A stretch of DNA of 64,000 nt. It comes from Candidatus Altimarinota bacterium (GTDB lineage Bacteria > Patescibacteriota > Gracilibacteria > BD1-5 > UBA2023). Numbering within the stretch: position 1 is the stretch's first letter; each line of letters starts with the position of its first letter. Below the pieces are notes generated by a model, which was not told the DNA's origin, did no database searches, and saw only the letters and a list, made by a program, of their open reading frames with translations. Below, piece by piece: positions 10,565 to 20,582 of this stretch. The position numbers and the translations under genes are program-made. The stretch is from assembly GCA_028714815.1 (NCBI GenBank), contig JAQTLR010000001.1:289428-353427 (forward strand). Reading direction: 5' to 3'.

Positions 10565-10852
10565 ATGAGAAAATATGAACTTATGCTCATCCTCAATCCG
10601 GAACTCGGAGATGCGGGTGCTGCAACACTTCTGGGCGAAGTAAAAGCCGAACTTACAGCCGTTGGTGCGAAAATCGACAAAGAAGATATCTGGGGGGCGA
10701 AGGATCTTGCTTACAAGATCAATAACTCCAAAACCGGATACTACGTTCTCTATACTCTTACTCTTGAGAAAGGGGATTTCTTCGCCGTACAAAAAGCATT
10801 TAATCTCAAAAAGGATATCTGGAGAAATATGTTCGTACGTCTCGAAGACTAA
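10565..10852 (+). CDS. rpsF: 30S ribosomal protein S6
   Basis: A 95-residue protein, the usual length. It starts MRKYELMLILNPEL and contains the S6 core (DIWGAKDLAYKINNSKTGYYVLYTL). It binds S18 on the platform of the small subunit. It is first in the classic rpsF-ssb-rpsR order. Confidence 0.97.
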   Translation: MRKYELMLILNPELGDAGAATLLGEVKAELTAVGAKIDKEDIWGAKDLAYKINNSKTGYYVLYTLTLEKGDFFAVQKAFNLKKDIWRNMFVRLED

Positions 10853-10877
10853 TTTACCACTATTCTTTTAGTATACT

Positions 10878-11288
10878 ATGAGAACCGTCAATAAAGTCAT
10901 CCTCATCGGAAACGTCACCAAGGATCCATATATCAAATCCACAGTCGGAGATAAGAAAATCGCACTCTTCACCATAGCGACCAACCGTTACTATCGGGAT
11001 GCTGCCGGAGTGAATCAGAGCGAGGCAGAATATACCAACTGTGTTGCCTGGGGACCCCTCGCTGAGCGATCCGAGCAATTCCTCGTAAAAGGGAAGCTCG
11101 TCTACATCGAAGGACGTCTCAAGACCCGTGTCATCGACAAAGATGATGGAACGAAGCTCCATAAGACGGAAGTAGTGGTCTCCAATCTGATATTCCTCAA
11201 TAAACGTGAAGACTTTGCGGAAGATGAAGAAATCATCGATGAAGAGGTAGTCTCCCACTTCGATGATCTTGCCGACGATAAATTCTAG
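10878..11288 (+). CDS. ssb: Single-stranded DNA-binding protein
   Basis: A 136-residue protein. The OB-fold spans residues 1-110 (MRTVNKVILIGNVTKDP, NCVAWGPLAERSEQFLVKG, VYIEGRLKTR). The tail is acidic and ends in DDLADDKF, a degenerate form of the usual DDDIPF protein-docking tip. It coats single-stranded DNA in replication and repair. It lies 25 bp after rpsF. Confidence 0.96.
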   Translation: MRTVNKVILIGNVTKDPYIKSTVGDKKIALFTIATNRYYRDAAGVNQSEAEYTNCVAWGPLAERSEQFLVKGKLVYIEGRLKTRVIDKDDGTKLHKTEVVVSNLIFLNKREDFAEDEEIIDEEVVSHFDDLADDKF

Positions 11289-11357
11289 AAATTCATAATA
11301 CATTTTATTTTCGTACAGATGTGCCATGGTACATCTCTACATTTTACCTTTCATTTT

Positions 11358-11651
11358 ATGTCAAAAACTCCTTGCCCGATCGAGGCTCTTGGTATCAAGC
11401 AAATCGATTACAAAGATACGGCGTTCCTTCGTCAGTATATCACGAAATTCAACAAGATCGTTCCACGATACTATTCGAATGTCGCTCTCAAGAATCAACG
11501 GAAACTTGCCCAGGCAATCAAGAGAGCTCGATATATGGCACTCCTTCCATACGTTCTGAATCCTCGTGCGACAACAGCGGCGCCAGCGAAGATCCTTGCA
11601 TCTGCTCCAGTAGAAATCGCAGCAGAGAAAACAGAAGACGGACTTATCTAA
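11358..11651 (+). CDS. rpsR: 30S ribosomal protein S18
   Basis: A 97-residue protein with the S18 core IDYKDTAFLRQYITKFNKIVPRYYSNVALKNQRKLAQAIKRARYMALLPY. The start MSKTPCPIEALG is chosen over an upstream in-frame ATG because it fits the family length. An Ala-rich C-terminal extension follows the core. Confidence 0.97.
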   Translation: MSKTPCPIEALGIKQIDYKDTAFLRQYITKFNKIVPRYYSNVALKNQRKLAQAIKRARYMALLPYVLNPRATTAAPAKILASAPVEIAAEKTEDGLI

Positions 11652-11655
11652 AAAA

Positions 11656-11688
11656 TAAAAAAGAGTGATTTTTCACTCTTTTTTTTGA
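11656..11688 (+). terminator. Rho-independent terminator of the rpsF operon
   Basis: AAGAGTGA-TTTT-TCACTCTT (11661-11680), flanked by A's on the left and followed by a T run. Confidence 0.9.
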
Positions 11689-11750
11689 CTTTTTGGCCCC
11701 GCATCCATATAATGCCCCGCGTTACTTCTATTTATTAATTTTTCAGTACT

Positions 11751-12101
11751 ATGCAGATACTCAAAAAAGTCGGTTTTATCACGCTTGCATCTCTTGCATC
11801 TCTTGAACAGTCCTTTGCGGCGATCAATTTCGGTGGTTCCAATGTTGCAACAGGGATCCAAGGAGACTCGGGAACAGCCGATACGGTTATTCAAAGGCTT
11901 GTAGGTAATGTTATGTTCTTCCTTGGTATTATCGCGGTTATGTATGGTCTTTATGGAGGATTCCTCATCCTTACTGCCGGAGGGGAAGATGATAAAGTGA
12001 AGAAAGGGAAGACGATCCTTATCCAGGTCGGTATCGGTCTCGTAGTCATCTTCCTTGCAAACTCCATCGTTCAATGGGTTCTTGGAAAGATCCTTGTATA
12101 A
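11751..12101 (+). CDS. VirB2/TrbC-like small membrane pilin
   Basis: A 116-residue protein. It has a signal-peptide-like start (MQILKKVGFITLASLASLEQ), then two long hydrophobic segments (~52-75, MFFLGIIAVMYGLYGGFLIL; ~91-111). The short charged loop between them is AGGEDDKVKKGKT. This plan and loop are those of the VirB2/TrbC-like pilins common in Patescibacteria. No other type IV secretion gene is visible in the window. The gene is monocistronic, with a terminator on each side. Confidence 0.7.
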   Translation: MQILKKVGFITLASLASLEQSFAAINFGGSNVATGIQGDSGTADTVIQRLVGNVMFFLGIIAVMYGLYGGFLILTAGGEDDKVKKGKTILIQVGIGLVVIFLANSIVQWVLGKILV

Positions 12102-12129
12102 TATTCGATACCATTCTCACATCTCTCGA

Positions 12130-12159
12130 ATCCTCCAGCCGAATGCTGGGGGATTTTTT
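12130..12159 (+). terminator. Rho-independent terminator of the VirB2-like gene
   Basis: ATCCTCCAGC-CGAAT-GCTGGGGGAT (one G-T pair), followed by six T's. Confidence 0.8.
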
Positions 12160-12160
12160 G

Positions 12161-12200
12161 GTCCACAAAAAGTGGACAAAAGAGGGATTTTCGATATTAT
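12161..12200 (+). promoter_or_regulatory. leuS promoter overlapped by an inverted repeat
   Basis: TGGACA (12173-12178), a 16-bp spacer and TATTAT (12195-12200). The -35 box is part of a perfect inverted repeat GTCCAC-AAAAA-GTGGAC (12161-12177). It could be an operator or a leftover structural element; I do not recognise it as a T-box. Confidence 0.5.
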
Positions 12201-12233
12201 GAAAAGGAATAACTAACCCTCTTAATACCGACT

Positions 12234-14837
12234 ATGTACAACCCAAAAATCACCGAACCGAAGTGGCAGAAATTCTGGGAAGAAAATAGCATATTCCGAA
12301 CCCTTTCGCCTGCGGAAGCGGGGAATAAACCGAAAAAGTATGTTCTCTCTATGTTCCCGTACCCATCGGGAGAAGGACTCCATGTGGGGCACGCGAAGGT
12401 CTATTCTGCGACTGATGCGTATGCACGGTATTGCAAGACTCGAGGATATAATGTGCTCCATCCGATGGGGTGGGATGCTTTCGGGCTCCCTGCTGAGAAT
12501 TATGCTATCAAGACCGGAACCCATCCAGCGGTCACGACCGCGAAAAATGTCGCGAACTACACCCGACAGATGAAATCTATCGGACTCTCATATGATTGGA
12601 GTCGTGAGGTGAATACGACCGATGTGGATTATATCAAGCAAACGCAGTGGATTTTCCTTCAGCTTTTCGAACGAGGGCTCGCGTATGAACAGGACTTGCC
12701 GATCAACTATTGCCCGAGCTGCAAGACCGGACTCGCCAACGAGGAAGTGGTCGGGGACAATAAATGCGACCGTTGCGGGGCGACCGTCGAACGACGCAAG
12801 ATCCGTCAATGGGTTCTGAAGATCACCGAATACGCAGAGCGACTTCTCGCTGATATCGATACGCTCGACTGGCCGGAGAGTATCAAAGAGATGCAACGAA
12901 ACTGGATAGGGAAGAGTGAAGGAGTGGAATTTAGTATGAAAAAAGTTAGCCCTCACCCCAACCCTCTCCCAGAGGGCGAGGGAGAAATAAGTCTCGCCGT
13001 GTATACCACCCGGATAGACACCGTCTATGGGATGACCTATGTCGTCCTCGCCGCTGATCATAAGGATGTAACTTATTGGATTACTCCGGAACAGAAAGTA
13101 AAATGTGAGAAATATATCGCTGATTCTAAAGCGAAATCCGACCTCGAGCGAACCAACGAAGGGAAGGAGAAAACCGGAGTCTTCACCGGATCATACGTCA
13201 TCAATCCTTTTAACGGTGAGGAAATCCCGGTTTGGATCGGGGACTACGTGCTCGGATCTTACGGAACTGGAGCAGTTATGGCAGTACCAGCGCACGATGA
13301 ACGGGATTTCGAGTTCGCGAAGAAGATGGGGTTATGAGTAATGGAATCGGTTTCTGGAGGGGATGTTCTTCCGTTTACGGATGACGGAGTTCTTGTCAAT
13401 TCTGCAGAATTCACCGGTCTTTCTTCCTCTGAAGCCCGACAGAAGCTTGCCCTGAAGGCTGAATCCGAAGGCTTTGGAAAAAAGAAAATCAACTACAAGC
13501 TCCGAGACTGGCTTTTTAGCCGGCAGCGATACTGGGGGGAACCGATCCCGCTCATCCATATAGAAATCGAGAATCTCAAGAAACTTCCGCATATTGCTGA
13601 TATCTCCGAAGCGAGCGATCCGAGTCTTGCCTACATTCTCAAGCGAGCACCCATCTCGGGAGAAGTATGTACAGGGGCGACCTGTGGGGATAAAGTCCGT
13701 GAGCTTGTCATCGGTGGAAAAGCGGTTTCCAAAATCTATGACGGACTCTATGGAAAGATCATCTGCGATTATGCTCTTCCGTTGGAGCTTCCGGAAGTGG
13801 CGAACTATGAGCCGGCAGGCGATGGGAATAGTCCGCTCGCGCTCGTTCCCGGTTTCGTGAACGTGACTCTGGCGAGCAATTTGACCGGAAAACGCGAGAC
13901 GAACACGATGCCGCAGTGGGCAGGATCGTGCTGGTACTACCTCCGATTCATGGACCCGAAGTATCCGGATGCTCCGGCACGCAAGGAGATGATCGATTAC
14001 TGGGGACAAGTCGACAAATATGTCGGTGGTGCGGAACATGCGGTGCTTCATTTGCTCTATGCCCGATTCTGGCACAAAGTCCTCTTCGATATCGGGGTCG
14101 TGTCTTTCAAGGAACCGTTCCAGGATCTCATCGGGGTCGGGCTTATTCTTGGTCCGGATGGGGCGAAGATGAGTAAATCCAAGGGAAACGTCATCAATCC
14201 GGACGATGTGGTGAAAGAATACGGTGCTGATACGCTCCGCATGTACGAGCTCTTCCTCTCGGATTTCCGAGACACAGCTCCTTGGAATCCGAATGCGATT
14301 ATCGGAGTGCGACGTTTCCTCGATAAATCCTGTTCTCTCTTTGAAACTCCTGTTTTTGCGAAAGATGATATGAAAGCGATGAAACTTCTCCACAAGACTA
14401 TCAAAAAGGTTGGGGAAGATATCGAGGCATTCAAATTCAATACGGCGATTTCCGCGCTCATGATCCTCCTGAACGAAGGGCTTCCGAAGGACCCGGAACA
14501 ACAGATTGAATGGAAAGAGATATTCGCGATTCTCTTGCATCCGTTCGCTCCGCATCTCTCGGAGGAGCTTTGGAGCATGCTTGGGAAAACGGCTTCCATA
14601 TTCAAGGCGAGTTGGCCGGAATACCACGAGTTCATGTTGGTCGATGACGAGGTGACGATCGCTATCCAGGTCAATGGAAAACTCCGAGGGACACATGTAT
14701 TCCTGAACGGAGTCTCCCAGGAAGAAGTCGCAGCACGGGTCATGGAGGATCCGGAAATCGCCAAATGGACCGAGGGGCTCACGATCGTCCGGGAGATATT
14801 CGTTCCGAATAAACTCTACGGTATCGTGGCGAAGTAA
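12234..14837 (+). CDS. leuS: Leucyl-tRNA synthetase
   Basis: An 867-residue class I synthetase that charges tRNA-Leu. The HIGH motif is HVGH (50-53) in [22 protein letters not shown] is present at ~645-649. A CxxC zinc-binding pair ([22 protein letters not shown]) sits in the ZN-1 domain. The editing domain has [13 protein letters not shown]. One in-frame TGA (13335) is read as Gly in KKMGL-G-VMESV. A foreign-looking segment [13 protein letters not shown] (~239-251) at the edge of the editing domain is encoded by a palindromic repeat (12951-12985). Confidence 0.97.
12951..12985. repeat. Palindromic element inserted in frame in leuS (copy a)
   Basis: A short copy of the C/T-rich palindrome found at five other places in the window. 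It begins CCTCACCCCAACCC and folds as CCCTCTCCC/GGGCGAGGG. It adds [13 protein letters not shown] to LeuRS without breaking the frame. Confidence 0.75.
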
Positions 14838-14917
14838 CGAAAAAAGAAAACGGACTTGAAATAGTCATATAAAAGATTATCATATCTTCTTCACGGCAAC
14901 ATCTAACTTTCTCTCCT

Positions 14918-15493
14918 ATGATACTCTCCGACAGCGCCATCCGTATCCGTCTCGAATCAGGAAGCATTGGTCTTCAGACCCGACCGGATTACGATATATT
15001 TAAGCAGATCGGCCCCGCGAGCGTGGATTTCCGACTTGGGAATTATTTCAAGATCTATAAACGGGATAGAGTTCAGATTATTGTTCCTGGAGAACCCATT
15101 CCATCTGAAGCGATTGAAATTATAGAAATTCCAGATGGGGGACAATTTGTTCTTCATCCGGGACAGTTTGTTCTCGGGGTGACTATTGAAAAAATCAAGG
15201 TGCCCTATGATCTGGTAGCTCGTTGCGAGGGACGGAGCTCTCTCGGACGGCTTGGTATCATCATCCACTCGACGGCAGGTTTCATCGATCCGGGATTCGA
15301 GGGGACTATCACACTCGAGATCACCAATATCAACGAAGTGCCCATCGCGCTCAAGCCCGGCATGCGGATCGGCCAGTTTGCCTTCGAAACCATTCATGGA
15401 ACGGTGGAGAATACCTATGACAAACGGGTAGGAAGCAAATACATGAATCAGATACTGCCGGAAGAAAGCCGAATCATAAGGGACCTCTATTAA
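14918..15493 (+). CDS. dcd: dCTP deaminase
   Basis: A 191-residue trimeric dUTPase-fold enzyme that turns dCTP into dUTP for dTTP synthesis. Signature segments are CEGRSSLGRLGIIIHSTAGFIDPGF and EGTITLEITN, the latter with the catalytic Glu. The length matches the family. It is followed after 18 bp by a small acidic gene. Confidence 0.95.
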   Translation: MILSDSAIRIRLESGSIGLQTRPDYDIFKQIGPASVDFRLGNYFKIYKRDRVQIIVPGEPIPSEAIEIIEIPDGGQFVLHPGQFVLGVTIEKIKVPYDLVARCEGRSSLGRLGIIIHSTAGFIDPGFEGTITLEITNINEVPIALKPGMRIGQFAFETIHGTVENTYDKRVGSKYMNQILPEESRIIRDLY

Positions 15494-15511
15494 TCTTTAA
15501 TTTCCATTCCT

Positions 15512-15733
15512 ATGAGCACCCCATTTCCAGAAGATGAGGAAGAGGATGAACTCCTCCTTGATACTATTCTCGATTGAGATGAAGATGATATCGGATCGAA
15601 TGAACTCGAGATAACGCTCGATGACGTCGAGAATCTCGAGGAAGAGGAAAATACCGGACACAAGGTCCAGACCTATGATCCGGCAGATGATGGAACCGAT
15701 AACTATTTCGACGAACGGTATTTCGATGAATAA
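15512..15733 (+). CDS. Small acidic protein, unknown function
   Basis: A 73-residue protein visible only when one TGA (15575) is read as Gly (TILD-G-DEDDIGSNELE). It is about 40 % Asp+Glu, with no membrane segment or recognisable domain. It lies 18 bp after dcd and 24 bp before dnaJ in the same direction, so it is probably translated from the same message. Charge and brevity suggest an RNA-polymerase-delta-like or chaperone-partner role; that is a guess. Confidence 0.65.
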
Positions 15734-15757
15734 ATCATTATTTAAAATTCTATTTTT

Positions 15758-16453
15758 ATGTCAAAAAAAGATCCTTATAGTGTTCTCGGGGTCTCGAAAT
15801 CCGCTACCCAGGATGAAGTAAAAAAAGCCTATCGCAAGCTCGCGATGCAGTACCATCCCGACAAAAACAAGGGGGACAAGAAAGCTGAGGAGAAATTCAA
15901 AGAACTCGGTGCTGCTTATGAGGTGCTCGGGGATGCGAAGAAACGCAAGGAGTACGATACGTTCGGTTCTGCCGGAGCATGATTCGGCGGCTCTTCCGGT
16001 GGAGGACAGGGTTTCGGCGGCTACGAGGATATCTTCTCGCAATTTTCTGGAGGAGGAAGGGGGAGTTCTCAGGGTTTCGAATTCGATCTCGGTGATCTGT
16101 TCGGTGGCATGGGGCAGCGGCAAAAGGGGAGGACTTCGAGTCGTGAGGATTTTTCCCATAAGAGAGAATCGGAGCCGGAAAAACCTTCGCTCGATGTTAT
16201 AAAGACGGTGGAAGTGCCCGTCTTTGACCTGATCCTCGGGACCAAGCTCGATGTGGAAACGGTCTACAGTAAACATCTTACTCTCACGGTTCCAACTGGG
16301 ACAAAATCAGGAACCAAGTTCCGGATCAAGTGAAAAGGTCGGCAGAGTGGAGGAGAGATCGGGGATATGTATGTTATTGTCGAAGCCCGGATGCCGAAAG
16401 ATATCCCGGAAAATATCCGGAAACTTCTGGAGAGTATCAAAGACCAGATATAG
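15758..16453 (+). CDS. dnaJ: DnaJ-type co-chaperone, shortened
   Basis: A 231-residue J-protein. The J domain (1-70) has the HPD motif ([11 protein letters not shown]), then a Gly/Phe-rich linker ([12 protein letters not shown]). Only one C-terminal substrate domain follows ([29 protein letters not shown]...). The zinc-finger domain and second beta domain of full DnaJ (~375 residues) are absent. It stimulates DnaK. TGA-Gly codons occur at GSAGA-G-FGG and FRIK-G-KGR. The gene may be better called a CbpA/type-III J-protein. Confidence 0.9.
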
Positions 16454-16454
16454 A

Positions 16455-16482
16455 AAAAGTCCTACACGGAGCAGGACTTTTA
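16455..16482 (+). terminator. Rho-independent terminator after dnaJ
   Basis: AAAAGTCCT ... AGGACTTTT with a 9-nt loop, directly after the TAG stop. The T run is short. Confidence 0.75.
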
Positions 16483-16558
16483 TAGTATATCATCAATTTT
16501 AGGCATTCCTGAGATCCGGAAACCATAGATATATGACAATCAGTGCATATCTTCTTTT

Positions 16559-16753
16559 TTATATGAGTTTGTATTGCATCCCTTTTGAATTACGTATTTG
16601 TTTGAGTATCTGGTAGTCCCCATAGTATTCTTCTTCAGACACACAATGTCTCATATTGCCAGTGGCAATGCATTTTCCGATAAAGAGTCCAAATGGAATG
16701 CTGAGTGCAAACCAACCGATGAGGATGTAGCAAATCATAGGAAGCGTGTACAT
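16559..16753 (-). CDS. Small single-pass membrane protein, unknown
   Basis: A 64-residue protein that starts MYTLPMICYILIGWFALSIP, giving one membrane helix (~5-27), then a basic/polar tail. A strong ribosome-binding site AAGGAG lies 8 bp before the ATG (minus strand), which supports translation. The stop is TAA. It is divergent from the SPOUT methylase gene. No family is recognised. Confidence 0.6.
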   Translation of the reverse strand: MYTLPMICYILIGWFALSIPFGLFIGKCIATGNMRHCVSEEEYYGDYQILKQIRNSKGMQYKLI

Positions 16754-16815
16754 GACAGATCTCCTTGTAGTAAATTGCTCGGAGAGATATATACTTTTTT
16801 AAATCATTTTGTCAA

Positions 16816-17262
16816 ATGAAAATTCTTCTCCTTGATAATATCCGTTCCATCCTCAATGTCGGAGCACTCTTCCGTACGTGCGACGGTGCCGGTTTCGGGA
16901 AGATCGTCCTCACGGGATTCACTCCCACTCCTCCGAGGAAAGAGATCAGCAAAACCGCGATCGGAGCGGAGAATTTCGTGGTTTGGGAATATTATAAAAA
17001 TCCTCTGGAATATATCCGAAGCTTAAAAGAGCAGGGATATAAAATCTTCGTTCTCGAACAAACGCCGGGAAGCATCGATTTCCATGCTATCGCCTCCATG
17101 GATCATGAGGATATCTGTCTCATCCTCGGGAACGAGATAGAAGGGGTCCAGAAGGAGCTTATAGACATCGCGGATCATTGCATAGAAATCCCTATGCTCG
17201 GACAGAAACAGTCCCTTAATGTCGCAACGGCCGGGGGTATCTGCATGTACCAATTTTTATAG
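16816..17262 (+). CDS. SpoU/TrmH-family RNA 2'-O-methyltransferase
   Basis: A 148-residue SPOUT (knotted) methyltransferase. The three family motifs are NIRSILNVGALFRTCDGAGF, ICLILGNEIEGVQ and IPMLGQKQSLNVATAGGICMYQ. It lacks the N-terminal substrate-binding extension of TrmH/RlmB, so whether it acts on tRNA or rRNA cannot be told. Confidence 0.9.
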   Translation: MKILLLDNIRSILNVGALFRTCDGAGFGKIVLTGFTPTPPRKEISKTAIGAENFVVWEYYKNPLEYIRSLKEQGYKIFVLEQTPGSIDFHAIASMDHEDICLILGNEIEGVQKELIDIADHCIEIPMLGQKQSLNVATAGGICMYQFL

Positions 17263-17420
17263 AAGTCTCTATAAAAAGCGAACTTTACATTCAAACTGTA
17301 CGTTTCCTCGTTCTCCGTACAGTCGTACGGTTCACTCCGGTCCGTAGTTTTCATACAAATTTCATCTTTTTTTAGGAGATATAGAATCTCCTAAATAATC
17401 TTTATTTTGCAATCGTAAAT

Positions 17421-17449
17421 TTGCAAGAAACAGATTTATATGCTACACT
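17421..17449 (+). promoter_or_regulatory. Promoter of the MFS-like carrier gene
   Basis: TTGCAA (17421-17426), a 17-bp spacer and TACACT (17444-17449). The rest of the 17263-17477 gap holds two hairpins of unknown role: CCGTAC-AGTC-GTACGG near 17320 and TTTAGGAGAT-ATAGA-ATCTCCTAAA near 17375. Confidence 0.55.
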
Positions 17450-17477
17450 ATGAAGCATATATCATTGCAGCTTTTTT

Positions 17478-19001
17478 ATGGAAAATACCACACAGGCATC
17501 CAAGGTGAATTTCGTTTCTGCAGAGAGCAGTTTCGATGAAACGAGGAGAAAGAATTTCTTCACGTACGGATTCATATCTTCTTTCGTATGGATGTGTTTC
17601 CATTTCACGCTTGTCTTCTTTTTCTGACTCCGATTGGAATCTGCACTCCTTGTCGGGATATTTCTCGGAATAGGGAATTTTATCGCTTTTCTCGCAGATA
17701 GTCCTGTCGGAGTCCTTCAGAAATACATCCTGCCGAAAAGGCTCTTCATCGTTTCCGCGACTCTTATGTTGGTGGTTTCCCTTATCTTTCTCTATTTCAT
17801 CTTTTCTTCCAATTCCCGGGGTTCAAGCTCGGATTCTCTTATATCCGTATTTTTGAACTCGGGTCTCAATATCCTTCTCCTTCTTGTATCGGTAGGCCTG
17901 TATGGGATCATCAAGGAGCTCTCTGACGTGACATCGCTCTCGTACATCATGAACAATGCGGATCCTTCCGAGTATGCCGATCTCCTCTCCCGGAACAATA
18001 TCTTTTCCTGACTTGGAGCACTGACCGGGCTTATCCTTTCCGGGGTCATCCTTTCATTCAATCTTTTTGCCGCCGTCGCCATCCTTGTTTTCTTCATAGT
18101 GATTTTTATCGTATTCATCGTCATATATTTCGATAATTCGAAAGCAGCTATAAATTTCAGTATCAACGATATCAGGAAACTGAAGATCATCTCTCCGAAG
18201 GAAACTATCGAATCCGTGAAGCAGTACGCTATTTCGCAAGTGCAGAAAACTGATTTTAAAGAGGTTGCCAAGGGTATGAAATTCATCTTTCTGAAGCCCA
18301 TGCAATTCCATTCGGAAATCGATTGGAAAGAGATTGTCATTACCACAAAAGAGGATATCAAATCCTTTTATGAAGTCTTGGGTATGGCACCGCTCGATAT
18401 GAAGCTTGTAATCATGTCTTTGATAGTGGTGTTTTTCGGGTTCTGGGATACATTCGTCATCACATTCCTCATCAATTTTCTTGATAAGATCATCTCGAAT
18501 AATGATAATATCCTTCTCCAAACCAGGCTTTTTACCGGGTATATTTTCGTTGCTCTGCTTGCTATACCGGCTTTCGGTGCACAGATCCCGCTTATCGGGC
18601 TTGCGAAAAAGATAGGACCGTTTTTTGTCATATTCACCGGAGTGCTCCTTTCATGAATATCCATGTTTTTCTTCGGTATATTCAGCGGATTCTTCATTAT
18701 TCTCATTCTCTGAATCGGAAACAGTATCGGATATGCCGCAGCGATGCCGCTCGCACAGGGGGAATTTTCCGATGCGTACAATCAGGTCTATGCCGAGAAG
18801 CGGAAACTCACGGAAATCGATTCCAATGCTTCCGCCGCTCCGCTCAAGATGATCCTGAATCTGGCAAATGTCGTGGGACTCCTTTTCGGAGGTACCCTCA
18901 TCGCCATAGTGGGATTCAACGGAACCTTCTTCGTTCTCGGAGCCATGCTCATGGTGCTCTTTTGAATGAGTATAGCCAATAAGGTGAAGTGGGGATTATA
19001 G
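17478..19001 (+). CDS. Multi-pass membrane transporter, MFS-like
   Basis: A 507-residue protein with ~11-12 hydrophobic helices. They form two bundles around a ~100-residue cytoplasmic segment (INDIRKLKIISPKETIESVKQ ... DIKSFYEVLG). Start MENTTQASKVNF gives a soluble 30-residue lead before helix 1. In-frame TGA-Gly codons occur within helices (VFFF-G-LRLE, VLLS-G-ISMFFFG). The two-bundle plan suggests the major facilitator superfamily, but I see no diagnostic motif and cannot name a substrate. Confidence 0.7.
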
Positions 19002-19074
19002 AAAACCGTTTTGGAGAATCCGTTTCTATCGATAGAATAGTGCTGAAGTTTTAGCATCCTTAGGATTCCTTCCC

Positions 19075-20481
19075 ATGTCTTTTCTCGATATCCGTCACTA
19101 CAAGTACCTCACATCCTCCATCGATCGCAATCTGGATTTTTCTGCGTTTATGGATTTTGAACACCACTATCAAGTATCCGAAAACAAAGAGCAATATTCT
19201 ATCGAGCAGGCTTATTTCGCTTGGCAGGAATCCCTCATGGAAAGCGCGGTGGATACACGGATCCGGTCTGTCATCGATATGGAATCGAAACTCCTTCCGG
19301 TGCTCGCGGAGATGGAACGGACCGGGGTATATATAGACGAGGGGCAACTTCGTGCTATCGGCGAAGATATCGCACGGGAGTCCAAGAATAAGGAACTCGA
19401 GATATATGATCTGGTCGGGGAGCGTTTCAATATCAATTCCGCCAAACAGGTACAGACGATCCTTTTTGAAAAGCTCTCTATCCCTGTTTCCAAGAAGATC
19501 AAGACCGGGTATTCGGTGGACAACGAAGCGCTTTCTTTTATCGGGCAAAAGTACGAGATAGCCAATATCATTCTCCAGTACCGCACCCTCGAAAAACTTC
19601 GGTCCACCTACATAGATGGGCTTCTGAAGGTCATTAATCCTCATACGAAACGTATCCATACCACCTACAACCAGCTCGGAGCCGCGACCGGGCGACTCTC
19701 CTCGGAGGCGCCGAATCTCCAGAATATCCCTTCCGGAGAGGGGTATCCAGCTCGGATCAAGTCCTGCTTCCGACCGAGCTCTTCGGAATATTCTTTTCTG
19801 GTTGCTGATTACTCGCAGGTGGAACTCCGGATATTGGCAAGCCTTTCCGGAGATGTTTCCCTTATAGAGACGTTTGAGAGATGAGAGGATATCCACGCCC
19901 GTACGGCACGCTTCCTCTTCGGTGAACATACGACCATCACTTCCGAACTCCGTCGGATCGCGAAATCGGTCAATTTCGGAGTCATCTACGGCATCACCGG
20001 ATTCGGTCTCTCGAAGGTTATCAATACTTCCCCCGCCGAAGCCACAAGGTATATCGATGCTTTTTACGCGATGTATCCAGGAGTCCGTTCCTATTACCAA
20101 TCCATACTCGATGGAGCGCAGAAGAATGGCTATGTGGAGACTTTTTATGGACGTAGGCGTCATATTCCCGGCGTACGGGACTCTAACAAGATGATTCGTG
20201 CTGCTGCGGAACGCGAAGCGATCAATATGCCGATCCAGGGGACTGCCGCAGATATCATCAAACTTGCGATGATAGAGATGTCCGATTTTCTCAAAGCCGG
20301 CTCCTACCACTCCCGGATGCTCCTGCAGGTCCACGATGAACTGGTTTTCGAGGTCCACGAGAGCGAGAAAGACATCATGGAAGCAAAGGTCCGTTCGATC
20401 ATGGAAGGTGTTTTCCCGGGAGCCGTAAAACTCTTGGTGGATATCCATACGGGAACTAACTGGTCAGAAGCGAAGGGATAG
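19075..20481 (+). CDS. polA: DNA polymerase I, polymerase domain only
   Basis: A 468-residue family A polymerase. Motif A is DYSQVELRILASLSGD (D245), motif B RRIAKSVNFGVIYGITGFG and motif C LLQVHDELVFEV; the tail LVDIHTGTNWSEAKG is typical. The 5' nuclease and nearly all of the 3'-5' exonuclease domain of full-length Pol I (~900 residues) are missing. Stops upstream (TAG at 19033 in frame) show this is the real start. One TGA-Gly at FER-G-EDIHARTA. It should fill gaps, but without primer removal or proofreading of its own. Confidence 0.95.
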
Positions 20482-20500
20482 GGGATTTTCGGAAAATGGT

Positions 20501-20528
20501 TTGGAGGGAAGAAGGGAATGGGTATAAT
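20501..20528 (+). promoter_or_regulatory. Promoter of the VF530 gene
   Basis: TTGGAG (20501-20506), a 16-bp spacer and TATAAT (20523-20528), ~55 bp before the start. Confidence 0.5.
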
Positions 20529-20582
20529 CCGACAAAAATAAAGATTAAAAACTCCTGAATGCTGAATTTTTAACCACACAAT

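Noticed and set aside
13332..14696. 454-codon open frame on the minus strand
   Set aside because: Antisense of leuS, which has KMSKS and other motifs on the plus strand.
19060..20448. 462-codon open frame on the minus strand
   Set aside because: Shadow of polA, whose motifs A, B and C are on the plus strand; the minus translation is Arg/Ile/Phe-rich with no domain.
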